Positions 1 through 8,870 of a DNA stretch of 26,156 bases are shown one piece after another. This stretch comes from Lentinula raphanica (lineage: Eukaryota > Basidiomycota > Agaricomycetes > Agaricales > Omphalotaceae): assembly GCA_027919835.1 (NCBI GenBank), contig JANVFP010000070.1, positions 1 through 26,156 on the forward strand. The letters are read 5' to 3'. Both the position numbers and the translations under genes were made by a program. The notes below the pieces were generated by a model. The model was not told the origin of the DNA and did not search any database. It was given only the letters and a program-made list of their open reading frames with translations. Within the stretch, counting starts at the first letter, position 1; each line of letters opens with the position of its first letter.

Positions 1-1162
1 TCTTCACCTGATCTGATCAATCACGATGTAATGTTCACAATTGCCTTGATGTAGAAGCCAGTATGGTTTGTTGACTTGCAGTGCCAACGATGAAAGTGGG
101 GTATCGTGCATTGAAGTTCTAGACTTCTTGATTGTGGTAGTGGACTTGGTGATTTTGAGGTGTTGGATAAGCTTACTGCGAGTAAATTGAGCGAATAGTA
201 ATATAGAGCTTGTATCGGTATACTCACTCAGCGTAGTCTTCTTCGTTCAAGCCATCTCCATAGGCAACATCATTGACGACAATAACACATCCACTACTTC
301 CGTGCATACCGTTCGTTTCTTTGTAACTGACAACTTTACCATCCTCAAGGACCTCTTCTGGCAATTCGTTCGAAACACATGGCATGACTTCAAATAGATC
401 TCCGAGTGTTTGAGACGCCATCATTACATGTTGGGAACACTTGCTCAGCACGCTCGACCGCCATTGCACTTTGAAATGAGTAGTGAACGTGATAAGCACA
501 TGAGAGTCTATACCGGCCGAGGGAGCATCCATATCGGTGTCAGAGGTTTTCTGTAGTATGATGTGAGTACAGGTCAAATAGACAGTCGGATTGATTCTTT
601 ACTACGGCGGTGAGGGTGTTGTAATCTGCATTTCTGGGAGGTCTTGTGAAAAGAACAGCGTCGGGTTGCAATCTATGCAGACGTCAGAATCATACAGGAA
701 TTACACATTTGACTACCCACTTCCAAGACGAAAGAGGAATTGCATCGAGTTTCGATTGTAGTTCTCGTACTTCTTGTAGCTCATTTTGTGACTCTGACGA
801 CGCTGCAGACCTTTTGCGCGTTTTTGCCAGTTTCGATGTGCTTCCATGTAAAGATGCGATGGCAACATCACTACTCCTGTAGAGGTAGGCTGAAAGCATC
901 GGATTTTGCCATACATCCATGAGCGAGTTTTGGATGTCTGCGACACTGTACACTGGCGATCATTAATTCAGAGATTAGACTCAAGATTTCAGGCGACATA
1001 CCTGCATTCCGCTGCTATAGAAGCTTGATCTACTTCGGGCCCTGGTGAACTCTGAACAGAATGAGAGATCGCATTGGCTTCTTGAGAAAATTTCATGACA
1101 TCGACGGTTTCTGAGGAAGGGCCAAATTCAGAGGCCAGCACGTATTCTATGCGCTGGTTCAT
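1..1162 (-). CDS. SNAPC3-like subunit of the snRNA-activating protein complex (5' part; 3' end outside window)
   Basis: Five exons join with every phase consistent: 1162-1002, 945-721, 672-606, 550-228 and 175-8, with introns of 56, 48, 55 and 52 bases, each GT..AG. About 314 residues are in the window and a donor at base 7 leads off the left edge. The last two exons match the SNAP50/SNAPC3 zinc-finger domain. They show SQTLGDLFEVMPC (family: SQ.L.EL.D.I.C), then VAYGDGLNEEDYA, then a lysine-rich stretch and PYWLLHQGNCEHYIVIDQIR, which fits the family's HQGDCEH block with its metal-binding His/Cys. SNAPC3 is the DNA-contacting subunit of the complex that binds the proximal sequence element of snRNA genes for RNA polymerases II and III. 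The C-terminal zinc-binding residues should lie beyond base 1. The start codon is the first ATG in frame with exon 1. Family call is firm; the third and fourth exon boundaries are my reconstruction. Confidence 0.85.
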
Positions 1163-1433
1163 GTTGCAGTTTGCTTGAATGGTGATTGAATGTCACTGTT
1201 CGACTGCCCGCGTAGAGAACGAGTGTATGGAGTCTCAGATAGAGAACATTTTAGGCGCCGACGAGCGCTTGGTAACTTAGCCTTTTCGGACTGCAGCAAG
1301 AATTCACACGAAGTTCCTTCATGAATCTGACGATTGGCATACTGGAATTACTTCTGAACATCGTAGCCTCGCTGCAGACCAATACTGACAGAACTTAAGC
1401 GTACTATATAGTATTTGGATGCAGTAAAACCAA

Positions 1434-3078
1434 TCATTCGTTAGAAAGAGAGGAGTCGTCATCGAAAGAGTCTGAAGAATCTTTGGGATTGATATTGATC
1501 ACAGGTTGAGTTGAGCCTGTAGTTGTAAGATTCGGATTCTTCTTGTCAGTCAGCTGAGAGAAAATGCAATATCGATTAAGGACTAACAAAAGTTTTCAAC
1601 TGCGGGTAAAAAGATCCTCAGCTACGAGAACGTTTAGTCTAATATACTCTTGGACAAAAGTGTAGGTTGATAGTACTCACTTAGGTCCTTAATCATCGAT
1701 TTGTGGAGTTCGAGTTCGCTTTCCCTTAGATGAAGCAATTCGGTCAAATTGCTGACAATTGTAAGCAATATCCGATTGTCTTCTTCCCGAGATTGCAGAG
1801 CTTTCTCTAGCTCTATGATACGACTCAGAGGCTCATGAGGTTTGTTCTCTTCTTGTTTCATGAGCTGCTCAATTGATTGTTTCTCCTTTCGAACTATCAA
1901 TCTTAAAGTGTAATTAGCACAATGGGTTCCACTTACCTCAGGACCAGGACTAGTCTCTGAAATGTCCATAGAATCTTCTTTCTGTAAGGTAGCCTCAGTC
2001 TTTACCACAATCTCTGCGATATCCTCAAATGATTCTAGCTTTATAGAAGTTTTCTTCTCAAGAGGGGTCGAAAGTCTAGAAGTGCTAGGGCCTGCAAGAG
2101 AATTGTCATAGGCTTCAGGAGCAGGAAAACGAGGTGAAGGGGAGTGAAACTCTTCAGACACATAAGACAACGATGGTGAAGGTTCGACAGAGTGGACGAA
2201 GTTAGGAGCAGAGGGAGAGGGTTCGCGTCGATCACTGTGGACAGAAGCATCCTCTGGCGCAGGAGAAGATCTGGTGCTACTCACAGAGTGAGATGGTTGA
2301 GTTGAAGTTAAGGGAGTTGGTATTGTATTGCCGGCGGAAGGCGCACCTACGTCGAGAGTCAGTCTTTGTAGTAGGACCATCTTTGATACTTACCCAGGCC
2401 ATGATAACCACATATGACAGGACCTGACCCTGGCACAGGAGATCCAGGCATGGCTGGTAAACCTGCAAGTGCAGCGTTGACGTCAAAAGGTCGCATAACT
2501 TGCGAAAGGTGTGTAGGTATATCCTGAAATTGTAGATGCTCTGCATCCGGACCTATCCCAAGATTAGAGTAATGGGACGGAATGAGAGCAGGTAGTGTGG
2601 TTGCGGCGTTCCAGAGTGCTCGGAGTTGATGGTTTTGCAGGTCCTCGCCAGCTTCAACTCGTCCAGCCCATGCGAGCTCCCTCTTTGACAACAAATCACG
2701 ATGGTTATGAACAATCACACTCCACTGAATAACACCACGAGCGGTTTCTGCCAGCGTAGCAGGTCGTCGAGGAGCTACATCTCCAGGGCCAAACTTCCCA
2801 AACGCCGGACAGCCCGCCTTGCAATTTTGGTGGATGCTTCTGTTATTAACGTGATCATAGCTACGACCACCGGTATTGACAGGCCATATGAATAGATTCT
2901 GGAATAAGGGGTTGACACGACGATTCATGGTGTGGAGGCACTCGTGTGGGCAGACAATGAAACGACCTGTCTCCCAGCCATCCATGAATGGACCTAGATA
3001 TATACCAGATGAATGATTGCCAGGTAGCGGAATAGCTGGGTAGTAAGGATGGAGTTGGAGAACAGGCAGACCGGCCAT
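1434..3078 (-). CDS. Gene X copy A: unrecognised protein with Cys/His cluster and C-terminal coiled coil; frame broken near the 3' end
   Basis: I do not recognise the family. Exon 1 is 3078-2394 (685 bases, exactly the length in copy B), exon 2 is 2346-1681, exon 3 is 1621-1588 and exon 4 is 1553-1434. Residues 43-49 read CPHECLH, followed by H76, H83, C86 and C90 (HQNCKAGC), all conserved in copy B and suggestive of metal binding. The middle (about residues 230-330) is rich in Ser/Pro and probably disordered. About residues 370-445 are charged heptad-like sequence (EKALQSREEDNRILLTIVSN), likely a coiled coil. Exon 3 is one base shorter than in copy B (GGG against GGGG on the plus strand, 1604-1606). 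This puts TGA at 1598-1596 and removes the acidic last exon, which is otherwise still open and ends ...SLSNE-stop. As written the product is about 458 residues. The start ATG sits in a context shared with copy B. Confidence 0.75.
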
Positions 3079-3296
3079 TCTGCAGGGCAGTAATTGATCT
3101 TGAGCTCAATTACTTATAGTAGAGACGATGATAGTAGTGCTCCGAGTTAAGAATCCTTTGGGGTTCTTAACAGAGGATAAGATGTGAACGACGTGAGAGT
3201 TGGTAAGCGCCGTTTAGGCGCCGTAATTCTATCTTGCTGCCAACTCTCACCGTCGCCTCTTTTCATACGTCGAATTTCGTGTATCTCGCGTCAATA
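3079..3296. promoter_or_regulatory. Upstream region of gene X copy A, with two inverted repeats
   Basis: The first 70 bases upstream of the copy A start are alignable with the copy B upstream region (shared AGAGACGATG.TAGT.GTGCT-like stretch at 3121-3140 and 8715-8732). Similarity is lost after about 3150, which marks one edge of the later insertion. Two perfect inverted repeats follow. GTTAAGAA/TTCTTAAC lies at 3146-3153 and 3164-3171. GTGAGAGTTGG/CCAACTCTCAC lies at 3193-3203 and 3240-3250, enclosing two GCGCC-containing motifs. Their role is not known. Confidence 0.45.
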
Positions 3297-3746
3297 TGAC
3301 ACAGCTCTTCACAAATCCCATTCCTACCGATAGCTCCTTCCAGAGAACAGATATAAATCATCGCTCTCACACCTCTCCGAAGATCTTCGCCGCATAAAGA
3401 AGCTTAGTCTCGAGACAAGTATAGACCTCAACCAAAAAATCGATAAGCGCAATCGAGGCAACTGCTCAAACAAGCGACGGCGTCCAGCTCAGCTGAGATG
3501 GTGTCTGATGTGGAATTTGAGGTCGACATCGAGCCCATGAATGGGTCATCATCCGTACCAATCCCACCATCTTTAATCGCGTCAAAGACAAACTGAAATT
3601 GCACACGCTGGCTTGGATAGACGAGAGGAACAGAGAGAATAGTAGACGGCCGAGGGTCAGGGAAGATAACAATGAACCTGCTCTGAAACGGATGCGTTTC
3701 GAGGAGGAGGTTCCTTTGGGGGATGTAGGAATTACCCTCATGCTCT
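3297..3746 (+). other. Possible decayed coding sequence, unresolved
   Basis: Three plus-strand frames carry successive protein-like stretches rather than one open frame. From 3376 a basic, lysine/arginine-rich stretch (LRRIKKLSLETSIDLNQK) is open. From 3498 an acidic stretch starts with ATG. From about 3510 to 3770 a third frame reads through FNRVKDKLKLHTLAWIDERN and KRMRFEEEVPLGDVG. This frame-hopping suggests an old gene with indels, but I do not recognise the product and cannot exclude chance. The long minus-strand open frame here (3967-3428) is a mirror of these and of the Sfi1-like frame. Confidence 0.2.
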
Positions 3747-4388
3747 ATGTTCACCTTCCGGCCAGCTAGGTTCTCTTCACCAGCAAAATCTACCAAGCAA
3801 ATCTCATCTACAGCGAACTCAGAAGAAGACGTTTCTCGCTTCTCCCACTCATCAAATATCCCCGAGCTCGCAGGCTCGTCACCCGAGGATGTCGAGCTCA
3901 TAGATACTATCATAGAACGAGCCAGTCCATCCGCGACTACGTTCCTCCCTGTCTTCAAGGCATACAACGACGTTCTTCTCGAGCGTGAATTGGATCCTCA
4001 TGGAGCTAAGTGTTATGGGGAGCTCTTGAAATTGGGCACGCTCAAAGGAAGCAGCTGGCAAGACAAGTGGGACACAATCAAAGCGCAAAATGGATATGGT
4101 TCAAAGCCGCGGGCGGCGGAACTTAGCACCGCCCAAAGCTGCTGTCTCGGCATTACAATGAAATGCGACCTCTGGTATAGCTATACCTCCTCGAGCGGGG
4201 CCTTCGACAATCCTCAGCGACGACCTGTTCTCTTCCGGGCTTCGTGACTCCCAGATGTCCTGTTCCGAAAATAGTTCTATCGGAGACGCTTCTTCAACAG
4301 TCTTTCCCTCTCGCGAAGGCTCGGGTTGTGCGACCTTGACACAGAACTCATCAGATCTGGAATTGGATGATGATTTCTTGGCCTCCAC
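3747..4388 (+). pseudogene. Sfi1-like spindle-pole-body protein, N-terminal fragment, frameshifted
   Basis: The ATG at 3747 opens a frame whose residues 48-118 read like the N-terminal globular part of fungal Sfi1: EDVELIDTIIERA, TFLPVFKAYNDVLLERELDP, YGELLKLGTLKGSSWQDKWD, KAQNGYG. Sfi1 binds centrin through long helical repeats and is needed for duplication of the spindle pole body. After GYG at about 4100 the protein-like reading moves to the +1 frame (NLAPPKAAVSALQ, then TGA, then IPPRAGPSTILSDDLFSSG ... ELDDDFLASTS, stop at 4388). This implies at least one frameshift and one nonsense codon. No centrin-binding repeats follow. The fragment sits inside the block that separates the two gene X units, so it is likely an inserted or duplicated piece. 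An intron hiding the break is less likely because no suitable GT..AG pair restores the frame. Confidence 0.6.
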
Positions 4389-4953
4389 ATCCTAAGCCAC
4401 TCCCTTCGCAAACTCCCTTTCGGCGAACTGCAAGGACTACTATGGAGTATGATACTCCGGAACACATCACGTCCACTCCCCTTTCATTTCTCAATATTAG
4501 AAATTTCCCCACCACATCCAGTTCGCCGCAAACTCACCTCATATCATCAATCCCTCAGACATCCTGAACAAGAATCGTTCAAGAAAGGCTGGGCCCTGTC
4601 GCAATCATGACTTGTCAACCCAGAATGAGTTTCTTTGATAACCAGACGCATAGGACTGACTTCATGGGTCTGTGACTTGAGCACGAGATCGAACTCTGGG
4701 AAGAACATCACATCAAATCTATGGCACGATGAAGCGAACTGGGATGCTATCAGGCAGCAGGCTAGGGTTTTCAATCTCAATCCACATATCCCAAATCCCG
4801 AGCTCATCCGTCGATTCAATCACTCTGCCCAGCTGCCTCTGTGGGGAGGATTACTGGGCGCTCCAAGAAGATTGTGATTCTATCTCTGAAGACCACCGAA
4901 AGGGGGCCATTGTTTCTGAATTTCTCAATCCGGGTTATCACCCTTTGACTTGA
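4389..4953. other. No firm gene; possible further decayed Sfi1-like sequence
   Basis: Short plus-strand frames continue (for example 4367-4567 with ITSTPLSFLNI, and 4635-4877 with ARVFNLNPHIPNPELIRRF), but none has a start, introns or a family signature that I trust. They may be the decayed continuation of the Sfi1-like fragment. The stretch ends where the repeat array begins. Confidence 0.25.
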
Positions 4954-4954
4954 A

Positions 4955-5560
4955 TATTTGCTCACTATTTCGAGCTTTTGCTCACTAATCCAATAAATTT
5001 GTTTACCTCACTAATTCGAGCGATGCTCACCAATTCGAGCGATGCTCACTGAATTTAATTTGAGCAATTGCTCACTGAATTTAATTCGAGCGATGCTCAC
5101 TGAATTTAATTCGAGCGATGCTCACTAATCGAAGCAATACTCACCAACTCGAGTGATACTCACCAATTTGAGGGATACTCACCAATCCGAGCGATTGCTC
5201 ACTAATTCAAGCGATGCTCACTAACTTTGATACTCACTACTTCGAGCGATGCTCATGAATTTGAGTGATTGCTCAATAATTAAAGTTTTGTTCACCTCAC
5301 TAATTCGAGCGATGCTCAACAATTTGAGCAATGATCATTAATTCGAGAGAGTGCCCATTAATCCGAAAAATCTTGTTCATCTCACTAATTTGAGCAATGC
5401 TCAGCTATTCGAGCTCATTGATTTGAGCTATTGCTCACCAATTCAAGCTATCGCTCTCAAATTTGAGCGACAATTTCCAGTTCACCTCACAACGGAGCAA
5501 TTTATTCCTATTTTCATTATCTTTCATACAATGACATTTACATGTATACTTATTGCTCAA
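4955..5560. repeat. Minisatellite-like array of about 19-25 bp units built around GAGCGATGCTCA
   Basis: Roughly 25 degenerate units follow one another, of the kind 'CTAATTCGAGCGATGCTCAC'. GAGCGATGCTCA occurs exactly six times, and variants such as GAGCAATTGCTCA, GAGCGATTGCTCA and GAGTGATACTCA fill the rest. The unit core has dyad symmetry (GAGC-N3/4-GCTC; GAGCAATTGCTC is a perfect palindrome). Units degrade toward 5560. No coding frame of note crosses the array. The array lies between the Sfi1-like fragment and the RNase H2B 5' relic. Confidence 0.85.
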
Positions 5561-5570
5561 TGATTCAAGC

Positions 5571-6284
5571 TATTATCTGCTATCATTTCAAAAAATTCGG
5601 TTCATGGGCTATGTCCGTGGAGGCTTATGTCCCGATTCGGACATAAGCCAGTGCACATGACTTTTAGCATGACTCAGCACTCCTGAAAGTCGCACGACCT
5701 CAGCACAACTGACTGGAGGTTTTGGACCCTCTATACTGTGGTACTAGAACTTGTATTCTTAGAAGTAGTCAATACATTATCTGAGGTCGGGCTGAGTGCT
5801 TTTTCCACAGGTTTTGGCTCTTCAGGAGGAAAGTGATAGTGTGAATCAGAGGCCAAAGTCTACGAAGCCGATCTAGCATGATTAGGCAATCTTATCTGTA
5901 TTATCAGTCATCTTATCAGAAATTGGTCATCTTATCGAAAATCTCACAGGTTGTTGGACACGGCACGACGCTCAAGGCAATGAGTAAGAGCCTTTCATGT
6001 CATCTTGAAAACGATTGGCTGGGCTTATGTCAAATGGGCAGTTGCCCAAAAAGAGATAAGCCCTCGCGCGACATCGACCTGCCAAAAATGGTCTTGATTT
6101 CTGTTAAGCCGGATTTCGAGAATTGAATTTTTGAGGGTATGCTACATAAAAAAGACAGATGCACAAACTGTATATAAGAACTGGAATCCTCTCTCTTCTC
6201 TTTTCTTTTCTCTTTTTCTCAACTTGAAAAACTTGAAAAAACCAAATCTCCACAGACATAAACCATAAGCCAAAAATTCTACTA
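5571..6284. other. AT-rich spacer with hairpin and TATA-like element; no gene recognised
   Basis: A perfect hairpin, GGCTTATGTCC (5622-5632) with GGACATAAGCC (5639-5649) and a 6-base loop, lies near the left end. A similar GGCTTATGTC occurs near 6021-6030 and GATAAGCC near 6056-6063. TGTATATAAGAAC at about 6169-6181 followed by a long CT-rich tract (6190-6220) looks like a promoter or LTR-type core. I looked for matching terminal repeats and a tRNA primer site and found nothing convincing. The only open frame (5878-6126) has no recognisable content. Confidence 0.35.
5622..5649. repeat. Perfect 11-bp inverted repeat (hairpin)
   Basis: The arms GGCTTATGTCC and GGACATAAGCC are exact reverse complements separated by CGATTC. 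It may be a structural relic of a small transposable element; no target duplication is evident. Confidence 0.7.
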
Positions 6285-6430
6285 TTCTCAATCCAAGCTA
6301 TTGCTCTCAGGCTTGAACTTCAGCTATTACCCTCAACTTCCAGCTCGCCATTCAATGGAGCAATCTTCTGTTCATTCTCATGATTCCTCATGCACATGTT
6401 TAAACAATGACACTCAAGAATATTTAATGC
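6285..6430. repeat. Diverged second copy of the repeat-array tail
   Basis: CAAGCTATTGCTCTCA at about 6294 and the following sequence align with CAAGCTATCGCTCTCA at about 5445 and onward. Shared stretches are TTCCAG.TC.CC, GGAGCAAT, and an ACAATGACA near the end of both. About 730 bases lie between the two copies, so that segment is flanked by direct repeats. Confidence 0.5.
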
Positions 6431-6667
6431 TGCAGTTGACATGTTTCATTTGAACATTCGCACTATGTTAAGTACTACTAGTAACATTGCCTACACTCTG
6501 GTTGCCCGTGCTGTGAGCGCTCTGAGGGAGCTCCGGCTCTGTTCGGGGTGTAACGACCACTCACTCTCACGGGCGGGTAACGCGGGCCAAGGCCCAGGCA
6601 AACACACTCAATTCTATACTTACTGATACTTGTTCACTCGACAGTGATACATCTTATCAGACTGAGA
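6431..6667. other. No gene recognised
   Basis: A short open frame (6441-6626) and a GC-richer patch (6517-6600) with GGGCGGGTAACGCGGGCC are present, but no family signature, splice pattern or repeat is visible. Confidence 0.3.
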
Positions 6668-6925
6668 AGTTGATGCATGATACCGTATGATGACTCAACG
6701 AATGGCAGTGGCCAGGCGGGCCCAGTCCATGAGTCATCGCATGATCAAGACTCAAATTGAAGCGCCTCTGAGTCTTTGCTCGCAACTTTCACGACGCGTC
6801 TTTATTCGCAATGAGTACTTAGATTGAAGTCTTTCAGATGGCATTGTACTCCTTGTGCTCAAGAGACCATGTTTGAACTATGTAGTCTCCCTTGAAGTCA
6901 GATTCGTAGATTGGTCATGATCCTT
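6668..6925 (+). pseudogene. Relic of the 5' end and promoter of the RNase H2 subunit B gene
   Basis: This stretch aligns with 8760-8945, the promoter, first exon and first intron of the RNase H2B gene. Shared blocks are GATGCATGAT..., ACTCAACGAATGGC, TTTCACGACGCGT, the start region ATGAGTACT (ATGAGCACT in the gene), CTTTCAGATGG and AAGAGACCATGTTTGAAC. The fourth codon is TAG instead of CGA and the donor GTATGA has become GCATTG, so it cannot be expressed as RNase H2B. Similarity fades at about 6900, before exon 2. The relic sits just downstream of gene X copy B. This is where RNase H2B would lie if the pair [gene X, RNase H2B] had once been tandemly duplicated. Confidence 0.75.
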
Positions 6926-7036
6926 GGCATTAGTAGAGGACCACGGTCCACGCAAGACAATTGATGCTATTACACCAGACAAAGACCGACAAAATCTAGC
7001 AAGTATAATATAGTAATTGCGTGCGGTGAAACCAAA

Positions 7037-8688
7037 CTATTCGTTGAATAGAGAATCGTCATCAGAGGAGTCCGAGGAATCCTTGCCAGGTTCAATATCA
7101 GTAGGTTGAGCTGTAGTTGTAGTATTTGTATCCTATTAGAAATTCAGCTGATGATACATGATGCATGAAGTATAAACTGAGGACTAACCAAAGCTTTCAA
7201 TTGCGGGGTGAAAAGATCCTCAGCTACGATAACGTTCAATCTTATATACACTTGGTCAAAAAAGTGTAGGTTGATACTCACTTAGATCCTTGATCATCGA
7301 TTTGTGTAGTTCGAGTTCCTTTTCCCTTAGATGAAGCAGTTCGGTCAAGCTTCTGACGATTGCGAGCAAAGTCCGATTATCTGCCTCCCGAGATTGTAAA
7401 GCTTTCTCTAGCTCGATGAGACGAGAATCACGAGGATTGTTCTCTTTTTGATCAATGAGCTGATCAGTTGATAGCTTCTCCTTTTCAACTATCGAGTCAG
7501 GACTCAGCCTATATGAAGTATTATGGATTTCGCTTACCTCACGACCAGGGCCAGCCTCCGAAGTGTCCATGAAATCTTCTTTCTGAAAGGAAGCCTCAGT
7601 CTTTATCGTGAACTCTGCGATATCCTCGAATGGTTCTAGTTTGATAGAAGTCTGCTTCTGATAGAATAGCTTAGATGTGCTAGGGCCTGCAAGAGCATTT
7701 TCGAAGGTTTCAGGAGAAGGAAAACAAGGAGACGGGGGGTGAAGATTTCCAAACACGATTGGCAACTCGGGTGGTGTGGGCTTAACAGAGTGGGAAGGGC
7801 TAAAGACTGCAGACTCAGAAGACTCATTACGAATACGGTGGACAGCAGCATTTTCCGACACAGTAGGAATTCTGTCATTACTCATTTGGTGAGATGGCGG
7901 GGAAAAAGTTGAGGTGTTGCCTGGGGAAGGTGCACCTGGAGTCGAGAGTATCAATCTTTGCAGGGAAAAGACTCAGGAGAAACGCCTTCATGTTAATACT
8001 TACCCAAGCCATTATAACCACAAATGACAGGGCCAGGACCTGGCACAGAGGATCCAGGCATGGCTGGTAAACCTACAATTGCAGCACTGACATCAAAAGG
8101 TCGCATAGCTTGCGAAAGGTGTGTGGGGAGGTCCTGGAACTGTAGGCGACCGGCATCCGGTCCTATCCCAAAGTTAGAGTAGGGCGATGGAATGAGAGCG
8201 GGAAGTCTTGGTGCTGCGTCCCAGAGTGCTCGGAGCTGATGGTTTTGCAAGTCCTCGCCAGCCTCAATTCGTTTGACCCATGCAAGCTCCCGCCTCAGCA
8301 ACACATCGCGATGGTCTTGGGCAATGATACTCCATTGAATGATACCACGAACAGTTTCCGCTAGTGAAGCAGGTCGTCGATTGACTACACCTCCAGAGTC
8401 AAATTTACCAAACGCTGGACAACCTGCCTTGCAGTCTTGGTGGAAACTCCTGTTGTTGACATGATCATAGCTACGATCGCGGAGGTTAGCAGGCCATATG
8501 AATACATTTTGGAAGATATCTTGATGAGAATTTGTATGAGAACAGGTATGAGGACAGACAACAAAGTGTCCGGTCTCCCATCCGTCCATGAACGGGCCTA
8601 AGTATACACCAAATGGGTAAACGGATGGAGGAGGAACTTGATGAGCCGGATAAAAGGGGTGGAGTTGTAGAGTGGGATGTGCAGCCAT
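7037..8688 (-). CDS. Gene X copy B: unrecognised protein with Cys/His cluster and C-terminal coiled coil (intact)
   Basis: Four exons join in phase: 8688-8004, 7935-7282, 7223-7189 and 7132-7037, giving 489 residues. The N-terminal half matches copy A closely, including YLGPFMDGWETG, CPHTCSH, YDHVNNRS, HQDCKAGCPAFGKF, AGEDLQNHQLRALW and PVICGYNGLGKY. The conserved C/H/C/H then H/H/C/C set could bind one or two metal ions. The Ser/Pro-rich centre is less conserved. The coiled-coil block (EKALQSREADNRTLLAIVRS, LHLREKELELHKSMIKDL) and an acidic tail (DSSDSSDDDSLFNE) end the protein. The ATG at 8688 is preferred over an in-frame ATG 81 bases upstream because copy A starts at the matching codon. 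The gene is divergent from RNase H2B with 182 bases between start codons, so the two may share regulation. Function unknown; both copies under similar constraint suggests a real protein. Confidence 0.8.
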
Positions 8689-8870
8689 TCCGCAAGGCAG
8701 CAGTCGATTGATCAGAGACGATGGTAGTGCTAGACTCAAAGGCAAAAAAAAAGTTCGAAGTGGATGCATGATGAGTCAACGAATGGCCCGTGGTGGCACT
8801 GATTTGTCATCATCTCAAGACTTGGCAAAAGCTCTTTACTCTCAACCTTCACGACGCGTTTTTTCACGCG
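8689..8870. promoter_or_regulatory. Shared bidirectional promoter of gene X copy B and RNase H2B
   Basis: Only 182 bases separate the two divergent start codons. It contains a GA-rich/A-tract (GGCAAAAAAAAAGTTCG, about 8741-8757) and CTTCACGACGCGTTTTTTCACGCG just before the RNase H2B start. The ACGCGT is the core of the yeast MluI cell-cycle box, which would suit a DNA-replication gene; that link is inference. Most of the region is duplicated, in decayed form, at 6668-6810. Confidence 0.6.

Noticed and set aside
1896..1942. Extra intron in gene X exon 2 at the GTAAGTGG (copy A) and GTAAGCG (copy B) donor-like sites
   Set aside because: Both copies stay open when read through, and the possible introns (about 29-43 bases) would shift the frame.
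3428..3967. 179-residue minus-strand open frame
   Set aside because: It overlaps the Sfi1-like plus-strand frame and reads as its mirror; no motif of its own.
4955..5560. CRISPR array
   Set aside because: Units are degenerate and contiguous with no unique spacers, and the host is a fungus.
5878..6126. 82-residue plus-strand open frame
   Set aside because: No motif, no splice support and low-complexity AT-rich context; likely chance.
5571..6660. Solo LTR of a retrotransposon
   Set aside because: A TATA-like box and CT tract are present, but no matching TG..CA ends, target duplication or primer-binding site could be found.
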